Of a DNA stretch of 29,448 bases, positions 1 through 6,794 are shown in pieces. Below the pieces are notes generated by a model. That model was not told the origin of the DNA, ran no database searches, and saw nothing but the letters and a program-made list of their open reading frames with translations. The stretch's first letter is position 1. Each line of letters starts with the position of its first letter. The translations under genes and the position numbers were made by a program. Origin of the DNA: an uncultured Clostridia bacterium (GTDB lineage: Bacteria; Bacillota; Clostridia; Saccharofermentanales; Saccharofermentanaceae); the NCBI GenBank assembly GCA_946405115.1, contig CAMJGB010000002.1, positions 1 to 29,448 of the forward strand, given 5' to 3'.

Positions 1-128
1 TGCGAAGTTGTCTTGGAAACAGCGGGATTATAATAGAAGAACTGGTACGCGATCACCTGATAGACGACATGGAAGATCAGAGCGGCAGCGGTAGCCGTGC
101 CCAGGAACGCGTTTATCTTCTTACCCAT
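1..128 (-). CDS. Partial CDS, N-terminus of an exported or membrane-anchored protein
   Basis: An open frame begins with ATG at 128 and runs off the left edge, giving 42 codons. It begins MGKKINAFLGTATAAALIF, a short basic start followed by a hydrophobic stretch, which fits a signal peptide or a membrane anchor. It overlaps the last 16 bases of the STAS-kinase gene, so the two are probably translationally coupled; a weak AAGG lies about 10 bases before the ATG. The visible part is too short to name a family. Some clostridial alpha/beta hydrolases begin in a similar way, but that is only a guess. Confidence 0.6.
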   Translation of the reverse strand, partial: MGKKINAFLGTATAAALIFHVVYQVIAYQFFYYNPAVSKTTS

Positions 129-1294
129 AAGTGATCGACCTTGGGAAGAAGCTCCCTCATATGAGTTACGGCCTGCTTAATTCGAACTTCCTTAAGATCG
201 GGACTCGTAGCTCCGTTAAGAACAACACACTCAAGAAACCTAAGATTACCCAGAAGTTTGATCCTGTTAAGGCACTGCTCCCTCTCTTCTTCGGACAGAT
301 CTTCGAAGTAATAATCAACGCTCTTCTCGAAGACTGAGCGGCTTATAGTAGCGGGAATTCCTAAGAATTTAACACTGTTATCTTCTTCAGCTTCCAGGTA
401 AGCGACGTATGTTACATACAATCCCTGAAGGTCGAAGATCGGGTCTCCGCAACATACCGTCTCAAGATCGATTACGAGAGGCTGTCCGTCACTTATCATG
501 ATGTTCTTCATGTGGAAGTCGCCGTGAACGACGTGGTTATCTTCAGGAATATCTTCAAGAAGCTTACGCATGCCGGAAGACACATCCTCTGGGATAACAT
601 CAGACAGATCGTCGAGGCACTTAAGATACTTCTTACTTGCAGACGGCAGCTCCCCAGGCTCAACTTCAACGTTATGTATGCTTCTCATAAGGTTAACGAA
701 ATCTTTTACAAGATCATCGATCTTCTCAGGGTTCTCCTTAAGTACATCGTTCATGAGATTTGCCTTAAGAAGCTCGAAGACCGAACCGTAGCCGTCTCCG
801 ACCTTAACGATATCGAAGCTTATCGCCGTCGGCACGCCTCTTATGAAGGCCTGACGGGAAAGCTCACGCTCCCTCTTTATCATGGGGAGGCTCTCCTTGC
901 TCGGATACACCTTGATGATGGTGTCCTCGTCCAGACGGTAGACCGTTCCGAACGCGCCCTGCCCTATCACTTCGCATCCGTCGACAGAAAGCTCGCGCAT
1001 CTTCTTCTCGACGTTAAGAAGCTCGGTAAATCCCGTGATATCGAAGATCTCATAAAGCGACGGGCTGACATTACGGATGGTAAGCTTGCCCTCAATTGAA
1101 TTAGTAAGTCCCAGGAAAATACGAAGCCCCGCACTCGAGACATACTCGATAAGCGAGGCATCAATAACAAGTTCTTTATCGGGTTCAGAAGCCGCGATTT
1201 GACAAAGCTCCTGCTCTACTGCAAGCGCATTGTTAGAAGTGATATTCTCATCGGGGAAAGCGATGATCTGATTGCCTTCTGTCTGCGTTTTCAT
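113..1294 (-). CDS. STAS domain fused to an aminoglycoside-phosphotransferase-like kinase
   Basis: The protein has 393 residues. Residues 1-95 look like a STAS (anti-sigma-factor antagonist) domain: a beta-rich start, then IDASLIEYVSSAGLRIFLGL, where S53/S54 lie at the place of the phosphorylated serine of SpoIIAA-type proteins. Residues 108-390 are a protein-kinase-like or APH-like fold. They have a glycine-rich loop (GQGAFGTVYRL, 111-121), a catalytic loop HGDFHMKN (257-264, D259) and a metal-binding IDLET (275-279). The architecture resembles the family that databases call Fibrobacter paralogous family TIGR02172; this is from memory. The substrate is unknown. Phosphorylation of its own or a partner STAS domain is an inference, and small-molecule phosphorylation is the alternative. 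The start has no ribosome binding site, but TATAAT lies 8 bases upstream of the ATG. Confidence 0.8.
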   Translation of the reverse strand: MKTQTEGNQIIAFPDENITSNNALAVEQELCQIAASEPDKELVIDASLIEYVSSAGLRIFLGLTNSIEGKLTIRNVSPSLYEIFDITGFTELLNVEKKMRELSVDGCEVIGQGAFGTVYRLDEDTIIKVYPSKESLPMIKRERELSRQAFIRGVPTAISFDIVKVGDGYGSVFELLKANLMNDVLKENPEKIDDLVKDFVNLMRSIHNVEVEPGELPSASKKYLKCLDDLSDVIPEDVSSGMRKLLEDIPEDNHVVHGDFHMKNIMISDGQPLVIDLETVCCGDPIFDLQGLYVTYVAYLEAEEDNSVKFLGIPATISRSVFEKSVDYYFEDLSEEEREQCLNRIKLLGNLRFLECVVLNGATSPDLKEVRIKQAVTHMRELLPKVDHLWVRR

Positions 1295-1308
1295 ATGTAG
1301 TTATTATA
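1295..1308 (-). promoter_or_regulatory. -10 box directly before the STAS-kinase start (possible leaderless promoter)
   Basis: A perfect TATAAT reads on the minus strand from 1308 to 1303, only 8 bases before the ATG at 1294. There is no purine-rich ribosome binding site. A transcript from this box would start at or next to the ATG. No convincing -35 hexamer is visible, so the promoter call is tentative. Confidence 0.4.
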
Positions 1309-1331
1309 ACACAGCAGGGCGCCCGAACTTT

Positions 1332-2879
1332 TTACACGAAGTTATTGAAGTAGTAATCCGAGTACCTTAGGACTTCCGTGTTATAGGCATCTTCGCCCAT
1401 CTCCTCAAGCAGCGTCTCGCGCTCACTGAACAGATTCGTTCCAAGGCCCAGTCTGTCGCCGTTGATCTCAACGCCCATCGCCGCAAGTATCGTCGGGAAG
1501 TAATCCGTAGTGGCAAAAAGCCTGTTGTTGGTATTAACGGGAGCGACACCTGAAGGCAGATTAATGAAGCAGTTAAACACATGGCGCTGGTAGCCTTCGG
1601 GCATCTGACAAGCAAGCACATCGCTCATGAGAAGGTGGTCGCCGATGATAATTACCGTCGTATTCTCATACCAGTCCTGCTCCTTGAGCCACTCAACAAA
1701 CTGCGATACCTGTCTGTCCGAGCAGCGGATGGCAGTCTGAAGCGGACCCTCGCCCTCGATGGGCTCACAAAGATCGCACACAAATCCTTCCGGCGGGTGC
1801 GTATCTGCCGTAAGTATCGTGTAATTGAAGGGTCTTCCCTCTGAAGCTATGGAAGTAAGCTCTTCTCTTGCCATATCGAAAAGCTGGGCATCACCCATGC
1901 CCCAGTAGCCGTTATGGTAGCCCGCGGGAAGGTATCCCGTCTCGCTTGCATAAGTATAGTCGTGGATGGCGTAGTTTCCGTGACTTAGGAAGTAAGACTT
2001 TCTGCCTCCGAAGCCTGAATCGGAACCGCATACGAAGTAGTTGTCGTATCCGTTGTCATAGAGGATGTCTCCGAGGGTTCTTAAACCCGGAAGGAAGCGG
2101 CTGTAGGACTGCATGTCATTGCTGTCGATCGGAGCGTTGTAAGTAACGCCTGATGATGTCGTAAGAAGAGCCGCCATCGTCCATCCTACGTTCTGTGTCT
2201 GTGTGGCTCCGCCGAATGAATCAGTGTTCGAGAAAGATACATTCTCACTTGCGATAGCTGTTATGTTGGGAATCAGGTTGGAAGGCATTCCGCCGCCCTC
2301 ATCAACTGAAAGATAGGAGCTCTCAAGGCTCTCTACATAGATAAGAACCAGATTACGCTTCTGCTCAGGGAACGTAAGAAGGTCGTCCGTCGGAACGACA
2401 TAGTAATTCTCATAGATCGTGGATCTGTGGATAAGGCTGTCTACATAATCGGGAACTCCTGTATCCTTCGCAAGTCCCGGGACCTGCGCCCAGCAACCGA
2501 TGAGAAGACCAATCGTTCCGATGACCACGATCGGACGGTAAGTGATATCAAGGATACCAAGTTTATTGATACCGACTTTAAGTGAATATCCCGTAGTCTT
2601 CATGGCCTTGGTAACAAGGCAGAGAATGATTATTCCGAGAAGCGGAATGAGAACCGCGGGCATCGCGATGTCTTTGACGTAAGTCTCGACGATGTTGGAA
2701 TCGACGCCGACCATCGGAGTCTTGATCTGGAATAATGCGGTCGAGAAGCTTACCGGTCCCCAAGTCTCCTTAAGCCACTTAAGAGAGACCATGAGAAGGC
2801 TTCCCAATATCGATAACGCATATATGATTACTCTTAATACCCAGAGTAAGATCGGTTTTATCTTACTTCTTTTTGTCAT
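1332..2879 (-). CDS. LTA synthase / phosphoglycerol transferase family membrane protein (sulfatase fold)
   Basis: The protein has 515 residues. The N-terminal part holds membrane segments at about 10-32, 70-92 and 115-132. The extracellular catalytic domain starts near residue 175 with NLVLIYVESLESSYL, whose E183 is a likely metal ligand. It continues with SFGGATQTQNVGWTMAALL, where a threonine (T228 is the best match) would be the nucleophile, and with IIIGDHLLM carrying the late metal-binding Asp-His. This is the alkaline-phosphatase-superfamily layout of LtaS and MdoB/OpgB. These enzymes move phosphoglycerol from phosphatidylglycerol onto lipoteichoic acid or glucans. The pattern around the threonine looks closer to MdoB than to LtaS. 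The gene overlaps the preceding small membrane protein gene by 17 bases and has only a weak ribosome binding site, which suggests translational coupling. The acceptor polymer cannot be told from sequence. Confidence 0.85.
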   Translation of the reverse strand: MTKRSKIKPILLWVLRVIIYALSILGSLLMVSLKWLKETWGPVSFSTALFQIKTPMVGVDSNIVETYVKDIAMPAVLIPLLGIIILCLVTKAMKTTGYSLKVGINKLGILDITYRPIVVIGTIGLLIGCWAQVPGLAKDTGVPDYVDSLIHRSTIYENYYVVPTDDLLTFPEQKRNLVLIYVESLESSYLSVDEGGGMPSNLIPNITAIASENVSFSNTDSFGGATQTQNVGWTMAALLTTSSGVTYNAPIDSNDMQSYSRFLPGLRTLGDILYDNGYDNYFVCGSDSGFGGRKSYFLSHGNYAIHDYTYASETGYLPAGYHNGYWGMGDAQLFDMAREELTSIASEGRPFNYTILTADTHPPEGFVCDLCEPIEGEGPLQTAIRCSDRQVSQFVEWLKEQDWYENTTVIIIGDHLLMSDVLACQMPEGYQRHVFNCFINLPSGVAPVNTNNRLFATTDYFPTILAAMGVEINGDRLGLGTNLFSERETLLEEMGEDAYNTEVLRYSDYYFNNFV

Positions 2880-3174
2880 TGAACCTGATTACAAAGAACT
2901 TCTGGAAAAGATCGAACAACGGAGGAAGTATCAGTGCGAATGCCAATGCGATGGCAACGTACTTTGTGAAGAACACGAAGTTCTCCATGAATACCATCTG
3001 TGAATCGTAGATCTTAAGAAGATACACGGAAGTACACATCGTGAACCAGTTGATCATAAGAACGAAGCAAAGATATGCAACTACTGAATCAATAACCTTA
3101 AGGTCTGATCCGCGGCGCTTTCTGAAGATCGCAAGCGAGATAGCCGCAGGACACAACAAAGCTATATAAGGCAT
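2863..3174 (-). CDS. Small membrane protein coupled to the phosphoglycerol transferase
   Basis: The protein has 103 residues and about three hydrophobic segments (about 1-17, 28-52 and 68-92). It ends in a basic tail, FNDKKK. A GGGGG-type ribosome binding site precedes the ATG. Its last 17 bases overlap the start of the phosphoglycerol transferase gene, so the two are very likely co-translated. The family is not recognised. It may be a membrane partner of the transferase or a separated piece of a larger membrane domain, since many LTA synthases carry five N-terminal helices and the transferase here seems to have fewer. That reading is an inference. Confidence 0.7.
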   Translation of the reverse strand: MPYIALLCPAAISLAIFRKRRGSDLKVIDSVVAYLCFVLMINWFTMCTSVYLLKIYDSQMVFMENFVFFTKYVAIALAFALILPPLFDLFQKFFVIRFNDKKK

Positions 3175-3241
3175 TATTCGTACCCCCGTATTAATGGTTT
3201 TACAACGTTTTTCACTTTACCATACTAAACAACCAAATCAA

Positions 3242-3267
3242 AGTCCCCCGATCACTCGGGGGACTTC
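3242..3267 (-). terminator. Intrinsic terminator of the desulfoferrodoxin gene
   Basis: An 11-bp perfect stem (3242-3252 with 3257-3267) closes on a 4-base loop. On the minus strand it is followed by TTTGATTT. It lies directly after the desulfoferrodoxin stop and before the start region of the small membrane protein gene. Confidence 0.85.
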
Positions 3268-3295
3268 TCCAACACCAAAAAATGTTTATTACTTA

Positions 3296-3670
3296 TCAGC
3301 TTACCCAAAGTCCGTGGAGATTGCAGTAAGCATAAGCCTTAGTAACTTCAGCACCTGAAAGAACAGTAAATACTGCGACAGGATCGTCGTTAGGATTAAG
3401 CTTCGCGATCTGAACGCCTGCAGTCGTATCAAGGATAACGAACTGGATGTAGTGCTCAGCAGTCATAGGGTGTGTAACAGCACCGACTGAAACAGTGACC
3501 TTATCACCGTCACGTGCAACAACGGGTACGTGCTTCTCAACAGCTGCATCAACAGAAGAAGGAATGAGCTCTTCCATAGCCTCTCCGCAGCAAGTCATAG
3601 GTACGCCTGAATCAATAACCTTAATCGCGATGTTACCGCAGTGCTTACAACGATATACTTTGATTTCCAT
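3296..3670 (-). CDS. dfx: Desulfoferrodoxin (superoxide reductase)
   Basis: The 124-residue protein reduces superoxide to hydrogen peroxide without making oxygen, a typical defence of anaerobes. The N-terminal domain keeps the rubredoxin-like centre I, with C8 and C11 in YRCKHCGN and C27/C28 in TCCGE. The C-terminal neelaredoxin domain has the centre II ligands H47 (in EKHVP, with the family's conserved lysine K46), H67 and H73 (THPMTAEHYIQF), and C116 and H119 (YCNLHGLW). All four histidines and the cysteine are present, so the enzyme should be active as a two-iron reductase. The ATG at 3670 was chosen because AAAGGAG lies 8 bases before it; an 11-residue longer frame lacks such a site. It appears to be a single-gene unit ending at its own terminator. 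Confidence 0.95.
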   Translation of the reverse strand: MEIKVYRCKHCGNIAIKVIDSGVPMTCCGEAMEELIPSSVDAAVEKHVPVVARDGDKVTVSVGAVTHPMTAEHYIQFVILDTTAGVQIAKLNPNDDPVAVFTVLSGAEVTKAYAYCNLHGLWVS

Positions 3671-3747
3671 GATTCGTTCTCCTTTACTAATAAGAAATAA
3701 CACTTTTATTCTAACATGAGTAAAGGAAGGTAAAGGTTAATCTATTG

Positions 3748-4830
3748 TTAACCTATGTCTATGATCAAATACTCCGAACGGGTGCCGGTCTTCATGAGAA
3801 GCTCCCAGTTCGAGATGCCTGAAGTGACGATGAAATCTGTGCCGTTTATGTTCATAAGGCCGTAAGTTCCGTCATTGCCGAAGAGCTTGCCCATAAGGGT
3901 TAACGGGAACAGCTGTCCGCCGTGTGTATGTCCTGACAGCACAAGGTCTGCAGAAGTTGCCGCCTCATTCTCATAATCCGTAGGCTCGTGGTCTATGACT
4001 ACAATATATCTGCTCTCATCAATGCCCGTAAGAAGATCCGAGATCTCCTGTCTATCCCAGGATGCATCCTCTCTTCCCACAATTACGATATCTCCAATAT
4101 ACGCGATCTGATCCTGAAGTATCTGCACACCGTTAGCCTCAAGATTAGCCGCAAGCTCCGCGCCCCTTGTGCCGTCGTCGTAATAACCCCTGTCGTGATT
4201 GCCATAAGCATAGTAAACGCCGTAAGGAAGATCCATCTCACCTAAGGCCTCGCACGCTCTTACCATATCTTCACGGGGACTTGCGTCATCAATGAAATCG
4301 CCTGCAATGATAAGCATGTCGGGGTGCTGTGCCTCAATCTCCTCCATGTACGAAGCGAACTGCTCGCCGTCCATAGTAGTGCCGAGGTGCGAGTCAGCTA
4401 TGAGCGCGATCCTTACGGGAGCGATGCTTTTCGATGTGGTGAGAGTGTAGTTTGTCTGCCACACGTTAAAGCAGAGGTAGATGCCGACGAGCGTTACAAC
4501 AACAGTAGCAGCAAGAGCGAGTATGCCGGGCCAGTACACCTTGAAACTCTCGCGCTTCTCCTTGGGAACGAGCTTAAACACCAGCTCGAAAAGCATAAGG
4601 AACAACCCCAAGTGAATATAGATAACGACGGCGTTAACGAACGACATCGTGAAAGTAAGTACCGCAAGCAAAAATACATTAAGGGCAGTCGAGATGATCC
4701 TTCTTGTCGCGCGCTTTCCCTGCGACAGCTTCTTAACGAAGCTGAACTTGCCGGTAACGTGAACCATGTAGATGACCATGGCAGCAAGCAGAAGCAGAAC
4801 TACCAAGGCAATTACAGCCCAGAACGCCAT
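3748..4830 (-). CDS. Membrane-anchored metallophosphoesterase (YkuE-like)
   Basis: The protein has 360 residues. Hydrophobic segments lie at about 2-24, 48-86 and 100-122, and then comes a calcineurin-like phosphoesterase domain. The metal-binding motifs are in order: IADSHLG (D146, H148), AGDFIDD (D178), YGNHDRG (N211, H212), VVIDHEP and SGHTHGG. This matches the membrane-bound phosphoesterase group to which Bacillus YkuE belongs. The substrate could be a phospholipid-like or cell-wall precursor, but it is not known. An AAGGAGG ribosome binding site stands 5 bases before the ATG. The domain probably faces outward after the last membrane segment; this orientation is an inference. Confidence 0.9.
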   Translation of the reverse strand: MAFWAVIALVVLLLLAAMVIYMVHVTGKFSFVKKLSQGKRATRRIISTALNVFLLAVLTFTMSFVNAVVIYIHLGLFLMLFELVFKLVPKEKRESFKVYWPGILALAATVVVTLVGIYLCFNVWQTNYTLTTSKSIAPVRIALIADSHLGTTMDGEQFASYMEEIEAQHPDMLIIAGDFIDDASPREDMVRACEALGEMDLPYGVYYAYGNHDRGYYDDGTRGAELAANLEANGVQILQDQIAYIGDIVIVGREDASWDRQEISDLLTGIDESRYIVVIDHEPTDYENEAATSADLVLSGHTHGGQLFPLTLMGKLFGNDGTYGLMNINGTDFIVTSGISNWELLMKTGTRSEYLIIDIG

Positions 4831-4885
4831 CAGAACCTCCTTAAAATTGTAGCGGTATTTTACATTCTACATCATGACAATAACA

Positions 4886-4911
4886 AAAGCCTCTTCCGAA
4901 GAAGAGGCTTT
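4886..4911 (-). terminator. Intrinsic terminator of the GGGtGRT operon
   Basis: An 11-bp perfect stem (4886-4896 with 4901-4911) encloses the loop CGAA, or UUCG as RNA on the minus strand, a very stable tetraloop. It is followed on the minus strand by TTGTTATT after the stem's own Ts. It ends the two-gene NifU-like/GGGtGRT unit. Confidence 0.9.
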
Positions 4912-4944
4912 CATAATTATTAACAAACCGTATAAATCAGTTTA

Positions 4945-5955
4945 TCAGAACTTGCCTTCCTTAGCAGCTTCCTCAACGGAAACAGCAACAGCAACTGTAG
5001 CACCAACCATCGGGTTGTTACCCATACCGATGAGACCCATCATCTCAACGTGGGCAGGAACGGAAGAAGAACCTGCGAACTGAGCGTCAGAGTGCATACG
5101 GCCCATAGTATCTGTCATACCATAGGAAGCAGGACCTGCAGCCATGTTATCAGGGTGAAGTGTTCTACCTGTACCACCGCCGGAAGCAACTGAGAAGTAC
5201 TTCTTGCCGAGGTCGTTGCACTCCTTCTTATAAGTACCTGCAACAGGATGCTGGAATCTTGTAGGGTTAGTGGAGTTACCTGTGATGGAAACGCCAACGT
5301 TCTCGTGATGCATGATAGCAACACCTTCCTGAACATCGTCAGCACCGTAGCACTTAACTGTAGCACGAAGACCTGTGGAATAAGGAGTCTCAGAAACGAT
5401 GTTGAGCTTAGCTTCCTTGTAATCGTACTTTGTCTCTACGAATGTGAAACCGTTGATTCTGGAGATGATCTGAGCAGCGTCCTTACCAAGACCGTTGAGG
5501 ATAACTCTCAAGGGCTTCTGACGAACCTTGTTAGCCTTCTCAGCGATACCGATAGCGCCCTCAGCAGCAGCGAAAGACTCGTGACCTGCGAGGAAGCAGA
5601 AGCACTCTGTCTCCTCCTCGAGGAGCATCTTACCGAGGTTACCGTGGCCGAGACCTACCTTACGGTGGTCAGCAACAGAACCGGGGATACAGAAAGCCTG
5701 GAGACCTTCACCGATTGCAGCAGCAGCCTCAGATGCCTTACGAGCACCCTTCTTGATAGCGATAGCTGCACCTACTGTGTATGCCCAGCATGCATTCTCG
5801 AAACAGATGGGCTGGATCTTCTTTACCTGAGCGTATACATCAAGACCTGCGTCCTTTGTAATCTTCTCAGCTTCTTCAATAGAACTGATGCCATAGCTGT
5901 TAAGAACAGCGTTGATCTGGTCAATTCTTCTCTCATATGATTCAAATAAAGCCAT
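4945..5955 (-). CDS. GGGtGRT protein (conserved, function unknown)
   Basis: The protein has 336 residues. It carries the sequence GGGTGRT (259-265, within SVASGGGTGRTLHPDN) that gives this family its database name. Seven cysteines are present, among them C51 and C56 (PICFENACWAY) and two in ECFCFLAGHES. The middle is rich in alanine and glycine, with histidine-containing GLGHGNLGK and AGHES. No catalytic function is established to my knowledge. The ATG at 5955 was chosen because AAAGGAG lies about 10 bases before it; a TTG three codons upstream is a poorer choice. It follows the NifU-like gene by 24 bases and ends at a strong terminator, so the two form an operon. Codon use looks strongly biased, which hints at high expression. 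Confidence 0.88.
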   Translation of the reverse strand: MALFESYERRIDQINAVLNSYGISSIEEAEKITKDAGLDVYAQVKKIQPICFENACWAYTVGAAIAIKKGARKASEAAAAIGEGLQAFCIPGSVADHRKVGLGHGNLGKMLLEEETECFCFLAGHESFAAAEGAIGIAEKANKVRQKPLRVILNGLGKDAAQIISRINGFTFVETKYDYKEAKLNIVSETPYSTGLRATVKCYGADDVQEGVAIMHHENVGVSITGNSTNPTRFQHPVAGTYKKECNDLGKKYFSVASGGGTGRTLHPDNMAAGPASYGMTDTMGRMHSDAQFAGSSSVPAHVEMMGLIGMGNNPMVGATVAVAVSVEEAAKEGKF

Positions 5956-5979
5956 ATTATGCAAACTCCTTTCTTGAGA

Positions 5980-6672
5980 TTATTCTTTTCTCGGGTCAAT
6001 GATCTTAACTGCATCAGCAACACGACCGTACTGGCCCTGAGCCTTCTCCCAAGCTGTGTTGGGATCGTCGCCGTTCTTGATGAAATCTGTCATCTTGCCG
6101 AGGGATACGAACTTGTATCCGATAACCTCGTTGTTTGCATCAAGTGCAATACCTGTAACATAACCTTCTGCCATCTCGAGGTAACGAACACCCTTAGCCT
6201 TTGTAGCGTACATTGTTCCTACCTGAGAACGGAGTCCCTTACCGAGATCCTCAAGACCTGCACCAACTGCGAGTCCGTCATCAGAGAAAGCACTCTGTGA
6301 ACGACCGTAAACGATCTGGAGGAAGAGTTCTCTCATAGCTGTATTGATAGCGTCGCAAACGAGGTCTGTGTTAAGAGCTTCAAGAATTGTCTTGCCCTGG
6401 AGGATCTCAGCAGCCATAGCTGCAGAGTGTGTCATACCTGAGCATCCGATTGTCTCAACGAGAGCTTCCTCGATAACGCCTTCCTTAATGTTGAGCGAGA
6501 GCTTGCAAGCGCCCTGCTGAGGTGCGCACCAGCCTATACCATGTGTAAAACCGGAGATATCTTCGATTTTCTTAGCGTGCACCCACTTTCCTTCTTCGGG
6601 AATCGGAGCGGGCTCATGCTTAGCGCCCTTAGCTACAGGACACATGTTCTCGACTTCTTTTGTGTAAATCAT
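5980..6672 (-). CDS. NifU/IscU-like iron-sulfur cluster scaffold family protein
   Basis: The protein has 230 residues. The N-terminal two-thirds resembles an IscU/NifU-N fold: KLSLNIKEGVIEEALVETIG followed by CSGMTHSAAMAAEILQGKT, where C77 matches the conserved scaffold cysteine. Other cysteines are C11 (CPVAKG), C49 and C56 (WCAPQQGACKL) and C106 (LVCDAIN). The C-terminal part is an extra segment not found in short IscU. IscU-type proteins hold nascent Fe-S clusters, but no cysteine desulfurase is seen nearby, so a role in general cluster assembly is not proven. The ATG at 6672 is preceded by GAAAGGAG at good spacing, which argues against a start seven codons upstream. It is the first gene of the pair with the GGGtGRT protein. 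Confidence 0.85.
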   Translation of the reverse strand: MIYTKEVENMCPVAKGAKHEPAPIPEEGKWVHAKKIEDISGFTHGIGWCAPQQGACKLSLNIKEGVIEEALVETIGCSGMTHSAAMAAEILQGKTILEALNTDLVCDAINTAMRELFLQIVYGRSQSAFSDDGLAVGAGLEDLGKGLRSQVGTMYATKAKGVRYLEMAEGYVTGIALDANNEVIGYKFVSLGKMTDFIKNGDDPNTAWEKAQGQYGRVADAVKIIDPRKE

Positions 6673-6738
6673 GTCTGTGACTCCTTTCGGCATTTATTGC
6701 GTGCGTAAGTAAACGCTGCCTTACTAATTAGACACTAG

Positions 6739-6768
6739 ATTCTATCACAGAGAAGCCCCCTTTATCAA
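6739..6768 (-). promoter_or_regulatory. Promoter of the NifU-like/GGGtGRT operon
   Basis: On the minus strand, TTGATA (6768-6763) and TAGAAT (6744-6739) are separated by 18 bases. This is a good match to a housekeeping sigma promoter. It lies about 65 bases before the NifU-like start codon. Confidence 0.6.
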
Positions 6769-6781
6769 TTTAAGAGTAGTG

Positions 6782-6794
6782 TAAAATAGAGTGA
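6782..6794 (+). promoter_or_regulatory. -10 box directly before the FkbM methyltransferase start
   Basis: TAAAAT at 6782-6787 lies 7 bases before the ATG at 6795, and no clear ribosome binding site is present. This spacing suggests a transcript that starts at the ATG. The -35 region is weak (around 6759-6766) and partly covers the divergent promoter of the NifU-like operon. Confidence 0.35.

Noticed and set aside
1309..1331. Terminator between the phosphoglycerol transferase and STAS-kinase genes
   Set aside because: GGGCGCCC is a short palindrome without a usable loop or T-tract, so it is not a convincing terminator.
4875..4880. TTGTCA as the -35 box of the metallophosphoesterase gene
   Set aside because: No -10 sequence lies at 16-18 bases; the nearest AT-rich boxes are at 5, 12 and 23 bases.
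5248..5940. A 230-residue plus-strand frame inside the GGGtGRT gene
   Set aside because: It is antisense to a conserved protein, lacks a ribosome binding site and has a Ser/Leu/Cys-rich product typical of shadow frames.
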